Below the pieces are notes generated by a model. The model did no database searches. It worked only from the letters and a program-made list of their open reading frames with translations, and was not told where the DNA came from. DNA of 64,000 bases from DASYML01 sp036399835. Its GTDB lineage: Bacteria; Acidobacteriota; Blastocatellia; Pyrinomonadales; Pyrinomonadaceae. The first letter of the stretch is position 1, and the number at the start of each line of letters is the position of its first letter. Positions 33,896-42,778 of the stretch are shown one piece after another. Position numbers and translations under genes: made by a program. The DNA lies in assembly GCA_036399835.1 (NCBI GenBank), contig DASWMI010000080.1, positions 1-64,000 of the forward strand, in the 5' to 3' direction.

Positions 33896-36187
33896 CTAGC
33901 GACCGAAAGATTGGAGTCCGTAATAGGCGAAGTAGCCGATGATGGCGAGCGCGCCGAGCAGGATAATCGCCGCGTAGCTGCGGACAAAACCCATCTGCAC
34001 ATAGCGCACGACAGAGCCTATCTCCGTGATGCCTCTGCCTAGCCCGTTGACGATGCCGTCAATCACGCCGATGTCGAAGAGCTTCCACAATCCTTCGCGC
34101 GACCCGACTTTCAGAGGATTGACAATCGCTACATCGTAAACTTCATCTACATAATATTTCTCTTCGAGCAGTCGCGGCATCTTCAAAAGCGGCCTCTTCT
34201 TAAAGATCATAAAGCCAATGCCGAGACCCGCCAGCGCGATGGCTACTGAGATAAGCGTAAAGAGCCTTTCCGCATTCACCTCCTCAGCCGTCGGCAGCCG
34301 TTCAGCCGCAGGCTCTTGCTGCGAGCCTTCACCGACCGAGAGCGGCGCTGCCCCGTCAACAGGCTGCGGCGGATGCGAAAGAAACTCTACAGCGGCTGGT
34401 CCACCTTCATCGTGCGCGCCAGCACTTTCCGGCATGTGCGCGATGGCAGGCTCAAGCGTGTGCTCGAAATAGTTTTCAGGATGCCCGCCCAGGCTGAGCG
34501 CATAAGGAACGCCGACCAGACCGCCAAAGACCGAAAGCAGAGCGAGCACGACGAGCGGCAAGGTCATCACCCAGGGCGATTCATGCGGGCTGATTGGACC
34601 ATGATGAGCGTGCTCGTCATGCTCTTCCGTTGCGGCCAGGACGTGCTCGCCGGGGGCATGATGCGGGCGGTCGTCGCCTGATTCAAGCGTGGCATCGTGC
34701 GGCGCTTCGCCTTCCTCAGCGGCCTGCGCATGTGCTTCGTCCGCCTGCCCGCCCGCGTGAGCATCCTTGAATCTCTCTTCGCCCCAGAAGGTCATCACCA
34801 TCAGGCGCGTCATGTAGACGGCTGTCAGGAGCGCGGTCAAAGCTGCGACGACCCAGAGGACTTTGCCAAAGCCGTGCGGGATGCCAGCGGCCTCCGTGCT
34901 CCAGGTCTTCCAGAGAATTTCGTCCTTCGAGAAAAATCCTGAGAGGAGCGGAAAGCCTGAGATTGCCAGCCAGCCCATGCTCATCGCCGCGAAAGTTATC
35001 GGCATATACTTTTTAAGACCGCCCATCCGCCGCATGTCCTGCTCGTGATGCATACCGTGTATGACAGAGCCTGAGCCTAGAAAGAGCAGCGCCTTGAAGA
35101 AGGCGTGCGTCATGACGTGAAAGACCGCCGCGACAAATGCGCCGACGCCGCACGCGAGCACCATATAGCCAATCTGCGAGATGGTCGAATAGGCGAGCAC
35201 CTTCTTGATGTCGTTCTGGGCCAGACCGATGGTTGCGGCAAAGAGGGCCGTCGCCGCGCCGATGATGGCGACGATGAACATGGCCGTTGGCGCGTGCGTG
35301 TAGATGGCAGAGCAGCGAACGATCATGTAAACACCAGCCGTGACCATCGTCGCCGCGTGAATCAAGGCGGAGACGGGAGTCGGTCCGGCCATCGCGTCCG
35401 GCAGCCAGACATAGAGCGGTATCTGCGCGCTCTTGCCTGTCGCGCCGATAAAGAGCAGCACGGCGATGGAAGTAATGCCGCCCGCGATAATCGCCTTCGC
35501 CGTGAAGGGGTCTGCGGCCATGCTCCCGATAATCTGCAAAGCGCTCTGGACCTGCGCGCCGTCAACCATCTTGGGGAAGAAGCTGATCGTACCCGTCATA
35601 AAGAAGATGAGCATGATGCCCATCACGACGCCCCAGTCGCCGACGCGGTTAGCGATAAAAGCTTTCTTCGCGGCGTCGCCAGCCTCCTGCCTCTCAGTGT
35701 AATAGCCTATCAGCAGGTAAGAGCAGAGGCCGACGCCCTCCCAACCGACGAACATCAGCAGAAAATTGTCCGCCAGGATGAGCGTCAGCATCGAGAACAT
35801 GAAGAGATTGAGATACGCGAAGAAGCGATAAAAGCCCTTATCGCCGTGCATGTAGCCGGTCGCGAAAATGTGTATTAGTAGCGCGACGAAGGTCACGAAG
35901 AGCGCGTAGATACCGCTCAGGCGGTCCATCGCCAGACCGAAGTCTGCGCGGAAGCCGCCCACCTGAATCCAGGTCCAGAGGTGGTCCATCACGGGAGCAT
36001 TTGAATGAAGCGCGCCACCCGGACCAAAAGCTAGGATAAAGGCGACAATCGTCGAAACGGCAACCGCGCCGCAGGCGACAAGACCGATAAACAGTTCATG
36101 GCGCACGCGGCGACCGACAAGCCAGTTGATGGCTGCGCCCGCCAGCGGAGCAAAAATGATGATGCTTAAAAGGTTGTTTTCAGCCAT
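33896..36187 (-). CDS. nuoL: NADH-quinone oxidoreductase subunit L, with His-rich loop insertion
   Basis: 763 residues, about 150 longer than E. coli NuoL. The core is normal: LFVGWEGVGLCSYLLIGYY, ATGKSAQIPLYVWLPDAMAGPTPVSALIHAATMVTAGVY, IKKVLAYSTISQIGYMVLA, and a long lateral-helix region with a final TM helix (AAIILLGALAIIGYFAYYG). The extra length is mostly two hydrophilic loops. Residues about 475-537 carry 11 His among many Glu/Asp/Ala, and 570-640 are Pro/Glu/His-rich. The loops could bind metal ions. The gene is between nuoK and nuoM. Confidence 0.96.
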   Translation of the reverse strand: MAENNLLSIIIFAPLAGAAINWLVGRRVRHELFIGLVACGAVAVSTIVAFILAFGPGGALHSNAPVMDHLWTWIQVGGFRADFGLAMDRLSGIYALFVTFVALLIHIFATGYMHGDKGFYRFFAYLNLFMFSMLTLILADNFLLMFVGWEGVGLCSYLLIGYYTERQEAGDAAKKAFIANRVGDWGVVMGIMLIFFMTGTISFFPKMVDGAQVQSALQIIGSMAADPFTAKAIIAGGITSIAVLLFIGATGKSAQIPLYVWLPDAMAGPTPVSALIHAATMVTAGVYMIVRCSAIYTHAPTAMFIVAIIGAATALFAATIGLAQNDIKKVLAYSTISQIGYMVLACGVGAFVAAVFHVMTHAFFKALLFLGSGSVIHGMHHEQDMRRMGGLKKYMPITFAAMSMGWLAISGFPLLSGFFSKDEILWKTWSTEAAGIPHGFGKVLWVVAALTALLTAVYMTRLMVMTFWGEERFKDAHAGGQADEAHAQAAEEGEAPHDATLESGDDRPHHAPGEHVLAATEEHDEHAHHGPISPHESPWVMTLPLVVLALLSVFGGLVGVPYALSLGGHPENYFEHTLEPAIAHMPESAGAHDEGGPAAVEFLSHPPQPVDGAAPLSVGEGSQQEPAAERLPTAEEVNAERLFTLISVAIALAGLGIGFMIFKKRPLLKMPRLLEEKYYVDEVYDVAIVNPLKVGSREGLWKLFDIGVIDGIVNGLGRGITEIGSVVRYVQMGFVRSYAAIILLGALAIIGYFAYYGLQSFGR

Positions 36188-36205
36188 GACCCTTGTTTGA
36201 CGCTG

Positions 36206-36511
36206 CTAAAGTTTAAGGATGTTCGCATCGTCAACGTCTAGCGATTCGCGGTTGCGGAAGATGGCGATGATGATACCGAGACCGACAGCCGCTTCAGCCG
36301 CCGCGACCGTCATCACTATGAAGACGAAAAGCTGGCCCGTGACATCGTGAAAAAAGCTCGAAAAGGCGACGAAGGTCAGGTTCACGGCATTAAGCATCAA
36401 CTCTATGCACATGAACATCGAGATGACGTTGCGCTTGACGATGACGCCGACCACGCCAATCGTAAACAAGACGGCAGAAAGTGCCAGATACCATGAGAGA
36501 TGTGGAGCCAT
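36206..36511 (-). CDS. nuoK: NADH-quinone oxidoreductase subunit K
   Basis: 101 residues, three TM helices, usual length. RNVISMFMCIELMLNAVNLTFVAFS carries the conserved membrane Glu of the proton path, and AAAEAAVGLGIIIAIFRNRESLDVDDANILK closes the protein. It starts one base after the nuoJ stop, so translation is coupled. Confidence 0.97.
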   Translation of the reverse strand: MAPHLSWYLALSAVLFTIGVVGVIVKRNVISMFMCIELMLNAVNLTFVAFSSFFHDVTGQLFVFIVMTVAAAEAAVGLGIIIAIFRNRESLDVDDANILKL

Positions 36512-36512
36512 A

Positions 36513-37190
36513 TCAACCTAAATCATCAATCTCGCGCGAGCCGCCCGCGTCCCTTTGACCCAGCAGCTCGGCTGCCTCCGTCGTGCTGCCAGTCTCGACG
36601 GGCGTGGCATCACCGACCGCCAGCGGCTGGACCAGACGACGCGGCAGCACCTGCGCGCCCGGAATAACTCGTGCATCCGCGGGCAGAGTGAAAGCGCGGC
36701 GGGTCAGCGTCATCGCGCCGACAATCGCCATCAGCAAGAGCAGCGAAGTGATTTCAAACGGGAGCAGGTATTTCGTGAACAGTCCCTGCCCGATGGAAGC
36801 CGTCAAACCGACGTTTGAATCCGCAGGGGAAAGCGGCTGCGGGACCGTCTCGACAAAGTAAAAGATAAAAGAGGTCTCCGCGATGAGCACGGCTGCCATC
36901 AGGAGGCCGACCGGAATCAAGTAGCCCAGACGCACGCGCCCGCGTGCTTCCTCTTCGACATTTAAAAGCATGATGACGAAGATGACCAGCACCATAATCG
37001 CGCCCGCGTAGACGATAACTTGCACGGCTGCGATAAAAGGCGCGGCGAGCATCAAGTAGAGCGCGGCGAGCGAGATAAAGACGCCTATCAGCGAGATGGC
37101 GCTATAAAGCGGGTTGCGCTGGTAAACCACGGAGACGGCGCAGCCCACAGCCATCCCCGCGAAAATGATGAAAAAGAGAACTGTGAACAT
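36513..37190 (-). CDS. nuoJ: NADH-quinone oxidoreductase subunit J
   Basis: 225 residues from ATG 37190 (MFTVLFFIIFAGMAVGCAVSVVYQRNPLYSAISLI). A GTG at 37226 lies in the left arm of a long hairpin and would add unrelated residues. Five TM helices, FIAAVQVIVYAGAIMVLVIFVIMLLN and an extended C-terminal tail of about 55 residues after the last helix. In most operons nuoI precedes it; here the 136 bases upstream hold only a hairpin. Confidence 0.95.
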   Translation of the reverse strand: MFTVLFFIIFAGMAVGCAVSVVYQRNPLYSAISLIGVFISLAALYLMLAAPFIAAVQVIVYAGAIMVLVIFVIMLLNVEEEARGRVRLGYLIPVGLLMAAVLIAETSFIFYFVETVPQPLSPADSNVGLTASIGQGLFTKYLLPFEITSLLLLMAIVGAMTLTRRAFTLPADARVIPGAQVLPRRLVQPLAVGDATPVETGSTTEAAELLGQRDAGGSREIDDLG

Positions 37191-37213
37191 AAACAAAATA
37201 TCCGGCGGCAACA

Positions 37214-37314
37214 GCCACAGAGGCACAGAGACACAGAGAGAGAAGATAAATCAGGAATTGATAAGACTGTTCAACTCATCTTTCTTATGCTCTGTGTCTC
37301 TGTGCCTTTGTGGC
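37214..37314. repeat. Long inverted repeat at the usual nuoI position
   Basis: GCCACAGAGGCACAGAGACA and following (37214-37238) pairs with 37290-37314 with one mismatch in 25; the pairing continues less perfectly towards the loop. It fills the gap between nuoH and nuoJ and shares its words with the hairpin at 24531-24637. Confidence 0.8.
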
Positions 37315-37326
37315 TAACTTGCCTGC

Positions 37327-38355
37327 TTAAATCCAACCCATCCAGACCAGCGTCGCCGTCAAGACGATATTGATGAGCGCCAGCGGCAGTAAAAACTTCC
37401 AGCCAAAATCCATCAACTGGTCGAAACGAAAACGCGGGAGCGTGCCCCGCAGCCAGATATAAAGGAAAAGGAAAAAGATGACTTTAGCGAGAAAGTAAAT
37501 TGGTCCAAGATAGGGGAACTGCGCCACGCCCGGACCATTCCAGCCGCCCAGAAATAGGGTCGAAGCCAGCATCGAGACCGTGAACATATTGATGTACTCG
37601 GCCATGAAAAAGAGCGCAAACTTCATCGCGCTATATTCCGTGTGAAAACCCGCGACCAACTCCGTCTCGGCTTCCGGCAAATCGAAGGGAACGCGGTTGG
37701 TCTCAGCGATGGCGGAAATCAGGTAGACGAGAAATCCGAGAGGCTGAAAGAAGATATTCCATTTCATCCCGGACCAGCCCGATTGCAGCTCGACGATTCC
37801 GGCCAGGTCCAGCGTGCCCGACATCAGTATGACGCCGATTAGCGAAAGGCCCAGGCTCAGCTCATAAGAGATCATCTGCGCCGAAGAGCGCAGCCCGCCC
37901 ATCAGGCTGTACTTGTTATTTGAAGACCAACCCGCGAGCGCAATCCCGTAGACGCCGACAGACGTGATGCCGAGCACATAGAGCAGCGCCACGTCGAACC
38001 TGGTCACGACCAACTCCACGTCGCCCAGAAACGGAAGATAAACTCTCGGTCCGAAAGGGTAGACGATGATCGTCATGAGCGCGGCGACGGTCGCAATGAT
38101 GGGCGCGAGGATATAGACAAAGCGCGTGGATTTGTCTGGAACGATGTCTTCCTTAAAGATAAACTTCAAGAGGTCCGCGAGCGGTTGCAACATCCCGCCG
38201 TAGCCGACGCGATTAGGCCCCAGCCGCCCCTGTATAAAAGCCAGCACGCGGCGCTCGGCCAGCACCGTGTAAGCCACAACCGTCATCACCAGCCCGAAGG
38301 CAACGATGATGCCTACCAGTTTGAGTCCGGCAAATGTCAGATCGTTCCAGTCCAT
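37327..38355 (-). CDS. nuoH: NADH-quinone oxidoreductase subunit H
   Basis: 342 residues, about eight TM helices. ERRVLAFIQGRLGPNRVGYGGMLQPLADLLKFIFKEDIVP is the quinone-site signature, and EYINMFTVSMLASTLFLGGW and RGTLPRFRFDQLMDFGWKFLLPLALINI complete it. It forms the junction between the membrane arm and the peripheral arm. It follows nuoG after a 104-base AT-rich hairpin region. Confidence 0.97.
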   Translation of the reverse strand: MDWNDLTFAGLKLVGIIVAFGLVMTVVAYTVLAERRVLAFIQGRLGPNRVGYGGMLQPLADLLKFIFKEDIVPDKSTRFVYILAPIIATVAALMTIIVYPFGPRVYLPFLGDVELVVTRFDVALLYVLGITSVGVYGIALAGWSSNNKYSLMGGLRSSAQMISYELSLGLSLIGVILMSGTLDLAGIVELQSGWSGMKWNIFFQPLGFLVYLISAIAETNRVPFDLPEAETELVAGFHTEYSAMKFALFFMAEYINMFTVSMLASTLFLGGWNGPGVAQFPYLGPIYFLAKVIFFLFLYIWLRGTLPRFRFDQLMDFGWKFLLPLALINIVLTATLVWMGWI

Positions 38356-38360
38356 GATGA

Positions 38361-38456
38361 GATTTTAGATTTGCGATTTTAAATTTTTGAGTTTCGATTG
38401 CAAGAGAATTAAAGCTTGACCTCGCTTCTCAAATCGAAATCCAAAATCAAAAAATC
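38361..38456. repeat. AT-rich inverted repeat between nuoG and nuoH
   Basis: GATTTTAGATTTGCGATTT (38361-38379) faces AAATCGAAATCCAAAATC (38431-38448), complementary except one mismatch and one bulge. The words GATTT and TTTTGGATTT contrast sharply with the G+C-rich neighbours. Confidence 0.7.
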
Positions 38457-38459
38457 TTC

Positions 38460-40751
38460 CTAGTCTCCGACGGCTGTGGCCTCGCGCCGCAGGCTCTCGT
38501 CAACGGTAATCTGGTAGAGCGGCGAAATGCCCACTGTTTCGGGTCGCGGATTGCCAGCCGCGAGCAAGTGGAATTGCGGAGTCTTATCCGTCAATGGTCC
38601 AATCTTAAATAGCTCGTGGCCCACCTCCGGCGTCTCCGTTATCTTCTCCGCCGTCTCGCTCAGGCTCTCGACGCCCAGACGCACACCGTCAACGTCCTTC
38701 GACAAATCGCGCTCAGGGGCAACCGCGTGCCTGACCTGCACGGGCTTCGACTCGTCCTTCAAGAGCGGATAACGCAAGCCCTCGTAAGGCGCGACCTTTT
38801 CGCCAATCTCGCGGAAGACCGCGCCGGCAGACATCTGGTAGCCGAAATCCAGGCCCAACTCGCGTGCCAGCAGATCAATAATCATCCAGTCCGGCTTGGC
38901 TTGATGAACGGGCGGGATGGATTGGCGGACGCGCTGGACCAGCCCGCCGTTATTTGTAAAGGTCCCGTCCGTCTCGGCAAAAGAGGCTGCGGGGAAAACT
39001 ACGTCTGCGAAGCGCGTCGTCTCTGTCTCGAAAAGCTCCTGGACCACCAGAAAGTCCAGCTTGCCGAGGGCATCTTCGCGGCCATGAAGATGCGCGGGGA
39101 GAAAGCTGCCGGCAACGTACATCGCGCGAATCCCACCTCCCGCCGCGTCGAGCATCTGAGTTGGGCTGAGCGCGCCCTTCATCAAGCCCATGTCGTGCGC
39201 GCCGATGCTGTTGTTATAAAGCGGCAGCGGATGCAGCAGGATGCGGCGGCCTTCGGCTGCGAAGAAAAAGGGAAGCTGCGCGACGACCGTTTGCGCGGCG
39301 CGGCTTAGCTCGCCGCCGAACATGACAACCACGTCGCCCTGAGCCTCAAGCATGGCCTGTCGTAAGGCTTCAATCTCGCTCGCTTCAACACCCATCTTGC
39401 GCGCGGCCAGTTCCGCCGTTTCAGTATTGACGAGCGCCAGCACGGCTGCATCCAACGCGCCCGGGCGTATGTGTATGAACTGCGAAGCCTGCTCTTTTAA
39501 GCGTATGGGAACGCTATTGACGATGATGAGCTTAGCGCCGCCATTGCGTACAGCCTGCCGCATCTGCTTGCCCGTCAGGGGCTGAAGCTCTTCAGGCTCG
39601 CCGCCTATGAGCAGGATGGTTTTGGCATGACGAATATCATGATGCGTGGCGAGCTGGCCGCCAAGATTGTCGAAGAAGGGTTGCAGGCTAAAGGCATCCG
39701 TGGCCGTAAAGTTTTCTGTTCCGACCAGCTCCACCGCAAATTTGTGAAGCAGGTAAAGAGCCTCGTTAGTCAGGCGGGGGCTGCCGACCACGCCTATCGC
39801 CGAAGGTCCATGAGCATCCGCCAACTGGTCCAGCCTCGACGCGACAAACTTGATGGCCTCATCCCACGTCGCCGGAATCAGCTTGCCGCCCTTCTTATAG
39901 CGAATCATGGGCGTGCGCAGACGCTCTTCATGGTTGACGAAGTTGTGCGCGAAGCGGCCCTTGATGCACAAGAATTCGCCGTTGTGCCCGTTGACATAGC
40001 GGTCGCGCGCGACGACGCGCATCACTTCGCCCGCGCGCGAGCCGACCGATTCCTGGCAGCCGTCAGAGCAATAGGTGCAGGTCGAGACGGTCTGGGCCAG
40101 TTCCCAGGGCCTTGCCTGATGACGATAGGTTGCATCGAGGAGCGTGCCGGTCGGGCAGACTTCTATGCAGTTGCCGCACTGCGAGCAGTTGAGCCAGCCG
40201 CCGTATGTGCCGATGACCGTGTGCGCGCCTCGCCCGCCCGCTTCAATCGCGTCCTCGCCCATCCATTCGTCGCAGACGCGCGTGCAGCGTTTGCAGAGGA
40301 TGCAGCGCTGCGGGTCGTTGGCGACAATCGGCGAAAGATATTTCTCAGGCGCTGTATTCTTCGGCTCACCGAAACGCTCTTCCAGCCCGCCCCAATCAAA
40401 GGCCATCTCCTGCAACTCGCACTCGCCGCCGCGGTCGCAGATAGGACAGTCAAGCGGGTGGTTCGCCAGCAGAAATTCGACCATCGCGCGCTGCGCCTTT
40501 TCAATCTCCTCGCTCCTGGTGGTGACGATCATCCCGTCCGTGCAGGTAATCGTGCAGGAGGTTTGCAGCTTCGGCATCTTTTCGATGCGGACCAGGCACA
40601 TCCGGCAGGAAGCCTGCAAGGCCAGGTCCGCGTAATAGCAGAAAGAGGGGATGTCAAAGCCGCCCTCGCGGCAGACATCAATCAGCCGCGCGCCCTTCTG
40701 GACCTGCAACTCTTTTCCGTTAATCGTAACTTTGACTAATTCTGTAGACAT
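38460..40751 (-). CDS. nuoG: NADH-quinone oxidoreductase subunit G
   Basis: 763 residues. An N-terminal [2Fe-2S] domain has Cys38, Cys49, Cys52 and Cys66. The His98-x3-Cys102-x2-Cys105-x5-Cys111 motif holds the N5-type cluster. Further [4Fe-4S] ligands are RCILCKRCTRVC and CSQCGNCIEVCP. A molybdopterin-type domain follows, starting with CTYCSDGCQESVG (an extra cluster site as in N7-containing bacterial forms), with no sign of a Mo active site. It carries electrons from NuoF to NuoI/NuoB. Flanked by hairpins on both sides. Confidence 0.96.
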   Translation of the reverse strand: MSTELVKVTINGKELQVQKGARLIDVCREGGFDIPSFCYYADLALQASCRMCLVRIEKMPKLQTSCTITCTDGMIVTTRSEEIEKAQRAMVEFLLANHPLDCPICDRGGECELQEMAFDWGGLEERFGEPKNTAPEKYLSPIVANDPQRCILCKRCTRVCDEWMGEDAIEAGGRGAHTVIGTYGGWLNCSQCGNCIEVCPTGTLLDATYRHQARPWELAQTVSTCTYCSDGCQESVGSRAGEVMRVVARDRYVNGHNGEFLCIKGRFAHNFVNHEERLRTPMIRYKKGGKLIPATWDEAIKFVASRLDQLADAHGPSAIGVVGSPRLTNEALYLLHKFAVELVGTENFTATDAFSLQPFFDNLGGQLATHHDIRHAKTILLIGGEPEELQPLTGKQMRQAVRNGGAKLIIVNSVPIRLKEQASQFIHIRPGALDAAVLALVNTETAELAARKMGVEASEIEALRQAMLEAQGDVVVMFGGELSRAAQTVVAQLPFFFAAEGRRILLHPLPLYNNSIGAHDMGLMKGALSPTQMLDAAGGGIRAMYVAGSFLPAHLHGREDALGKLDFLVVQELFETETTRFADVVFPAASFAETDGTFTNNGGLVQRVRQSIPPVHQAKPDWMIIDLLARELGLDFGYQMSAGAVFREIGEKVAPYEGLRYPLLKDESKPVQVRHAVAPERDLSKDVDGVRLGVESLSETAEKITETPEVGHELFKIGPLTDKTPQFHLLAAGNPRPETVGISPLYQITVDESLRREATAVGD

Positions 40752-40760
40752 CTTTAATCA

Positions 40761-40835
40761 GTGACAGGTAACAGGTGACGGGTCACAGGACAAGAAGTAC
40801 ATTTTTCTCGTCACTTGTCACCTGTCACTCGTTAC
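40761..40835. repeat. Inverted repeat of ACAGGTGAC words between nuoF and nuoG
   Basis: GTGACAGGTAACAGGTGAC and following (40761-40788) is largely complementary to 40810-40835 (GTCACTTGTCACCTGTCACT and following). The right arm abuts the nuoF stop codon. The word GGTCACAGG also starts the hairpin at 18530. Confidence 0.75.
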
Positions 40836-42140
40836 TCATGCATTAGCCGTCTCCATCCGGACCAGTGGCGTGAGATGGCGTTTAAAATCTTCGGGGAATT
40901 TTTTGATGGCAGACTGTATGGGCCAGGCGGCTGCGTCACCGAGCGGGCAGAAGGATTTGCCTTCGATGTTATCGCAGACGTCCAGGATAAGCTGCGCATC
41001 TTCGGGGCGGCCTTCGCCGCGTGCGATGCGCTTGAAAACCTTGACCAGCCAGTCCGTGCCTTCGCGGCAGGGCGTACACCAGCCGCATGACTCGTGTTTG
41101 TAAAACTCTATGAGATTCTTCGTTGACTCGAAAATATCCACGGTCTCGTCCATCACGATAAAGCCGCCGCTGCCGACCATAGAGCCTGCGGCGACGAGGC
41201 CCTCGTAATCCATCTTGACATCGCGGCCCAGGATGTCAGAGGCAGGCATGATGTAGACGCTTGAGCCGCCCGGGATGACGGCCTTGAGCTGCTTGCCGCC
41301 GAGCATACCCTGGCAGTCTTCCATGATGAACTTTTCCATGTCATCGTAGCCCATAGGCAATTCATAAACGCCCGGACGATTGACATGGCCCGAAACAGAC
41401 CAGAGCTTTGTGCCTCCGCTCTTTTCAGTTCCGAGAGCATGATAGGCCTCGCCGCCCATCTTGATAATGTCGGGGACGGCGGTGAGCGTCTCGACGTTAT
41501 TGACGACGGTCGGGCAGCCGTAAAGCCCTGCGATGGCGGGGAAGGGAGGCTTCATGCGCGGGTGTCCGCGCAAGCCTTCGAGCGAATTCAAAAGCGCGGT
41601 CTCTTCGCCGCAGATGTAAGCGCCCGCGCCCGTGTGCGTATAGACCTCGCAGGAAAAGTCTGTGCCGAGGATTTTGTCGCCGACCAGTCCGGCCTCGCGC
41701 GCCTCCGCTATGGCCCGGTCCATAATCTCAATCAGATAGCGATACTCGCCGCGCGTGTAGATGTATGTCACCTTCGAGCCGAGCGCGTAAGCGGCAATCA
41801 ACATGCCCTCTATAAGCATGTGCGGGTCGCGCTCCATCAAGTAACGATCCTTGAAAGTGCCAGGCTCGGACTCGTCCGCATTACAGACGACATATTTCGG
41901 CTTCGGAGAATCCTTCGGGACAAAGCTCCACTTCATCCCGGTCGGAAAGCCAGCGCCGCCGCGACCGCGAAGCACGGAACTCTTAACCGCACCAATCACA
42001 TCATCGGGCGACATGCCATCGAGCACTTTCTTTAGCGCCTCGTAGCCGCCGTTCTGCCTGTAAACTTCAAGGGTGTGCGAATTCTCCAGCCCTACACGCG
42101 CGAGCTGAAGAGGTTCGCAACCGATAGCTCCGATAAACAT
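40836..42140 (-). CDS. nuoF: NADH-quinone oxidoreductase subunit F
   Basis: 434 residues. It oxidises NADH and passes electrons to FMN and then an iron-sulfur cluster. VLRGRGGAGFPTGMKWSFVP (NADH/FMN site), CNADESEPGTFKDR, AGAYICGEETALLNSLEG, and ESCGWCTPCREGTDW ... SFCPLGDAAAWP (four cluster Cys) are all present. It starts 35 bases after the nuoE stop. Confidence 0.97.
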   Translation of the reverse strand: MFIGAIGCEPLQLARVGLENSHTLEVYRQNGGYEALKKVLDGMSPDDVIGAVKSSVLRGRGGAGFPTGMKWSFVPKDSPKPKYVVCNADESEPGTFKDRYLMERDPHMLIEGMLIAAYALGSKVTYIYTRGEYRYLIEIMDRAIAEAREAGLVGDKILGTDFSCEVYTHTGAGAYICGEETALLNSLEGLRGHPRMKPPFPAIAGLYGCPTVVNNVETLTAVPDIIKMGGEAYHALGTEKSGGTKLWSVSGHVNRPGVYELPMGYDDMEKFIMEDCQGMLGGKQLKAVIPGGSSVYIMPASDILGRDVKMDYEGLVAAGSMVGSGGFIVMDETVDIFESTKNLIEFYKHESCGWCTPCREGTDWLVKVFKRIARGEGRPEDAQLILDVCDNIEGKSFCPLGDAAAWPIQSAIKKFPEDFKRHLTPLVRMETANA

Positions 42141-42175
42141 AATCTTCTCTTGACTCTTATTTGCCCGCTTACCCT

Positions 42176-42712
42176 TTAAGGCAAAGCGTCCAGAATCTCG
42201 TCAACCTTTTCTGTCGTCAGGTTCTCGTAATAATCAAACCCGATTTGAAACATCGGCGCGGTCCCGCAAGAGCCTAGACACTCGACGAGCGAAAGCGTAA
42301 AGCGTCCGTCATCGGTTGTCTCGCCCGGCTTGATGCCGAGCCTGCGGCAAACGTGCTCGGTAATCTTCGGCTCGCCCATAATCCTGCACGAGAGCGTCTT
42401 GCAAATCTGTATGTGATACTTGCCGGTCCGCACCGTGTTAATCATCGAATAGAAGGTCGCGGTCTCCCAGACATCCGTAATCCGCACGCCCAGACGGTCG
42501 GCTAAGTAGGCGACGCCCGGCGGGTCAAGATAGCCTCGCTCGCGCTGCACTATGAAAATCAAGGGGAGCATCGCGGAGCGTTTTCTATCCGGCGGATACT
42601 TGGCCAGATGACGGTCCATCTCGGCCTCCACCTCGGGCGAAAAGACGGCTATCTCCTGCGGGACTTTCGCCTCCTGCGGCAGAGGATTATTCGGCGTGAA
42701 CTGACTGCTCAT
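42176..42712 (-). CDS. nuoE: NADH-quinone oxidoreductase subunit E
   Basis: 178 residues, thioredoxin-like [2Fe-2S] subunit. The cluster ligands are in ICKTLSCRIMG and VECLGSCGTAPMFQIG. RSAMLPLIFIVQRERGYLDPPGVAYLADRL and ATFYSMI are typical of the N-terminal helical part. It follows nuoD, from which it is separated by an inverted repeat. Confidence 0.97.
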   Translation of the reverse strand: MSSQFTPNNPLPQEAKVPQEIAVFSPEVEAEMDRHLAKYPPDRKRSAMLPLIFIVQRERGYLDPPGVAYLADRLGVRITDVWETATFYSMINTVRTGKYHIQICKTLSCRIMGEPKITEHVCRRLGIKPGETTDDGRFTLSLVECLGSCGTAPMFQIGFDYYENLTTEKVDEILDALP

Positions 42713-42718
42713 AGTCTT

Positions 42719-42778
42719 CAGTTTTCGGTTTTCAGTTCTCAGTTTTAACTATCAGCCTCTCGCTAAAAACTAAAAACT
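42719..42778. repeat. Inverted repeat of CAGTTTT words between nuoD and nuoE
   Basis: CAGTTTTCGGTTTTCAGTTC and following (42719-42749) faces GCTAAAAACTAAAAACT (42762-42778), which overlaps the nuoD stop codon. The same word family occurs at 57559-57616. Confidence 0.6.

Noticed and set aside
35105..35878. Plus-strand ORF of 257 codons opposite nuoL
   Set aside because: Antisense to conserved nuoL coding sequence, His/Arg/Asp-rich shadow of the other strand.
37191..37226. Upstream GTG start for nuoJ
   Set aside because: It lies in the hairpin arm and adds residues not seen in NuoJ; ATG 37190 gives the expected N-terminus.
39627..40739. Long plus-strand ORF of 370 codons opposite nuoG
   Set aside because: It is antisense to a clear nuoG, has a low-complexity Ala/Arg composition and no family signature; such frames are common in G+C-rich genes.
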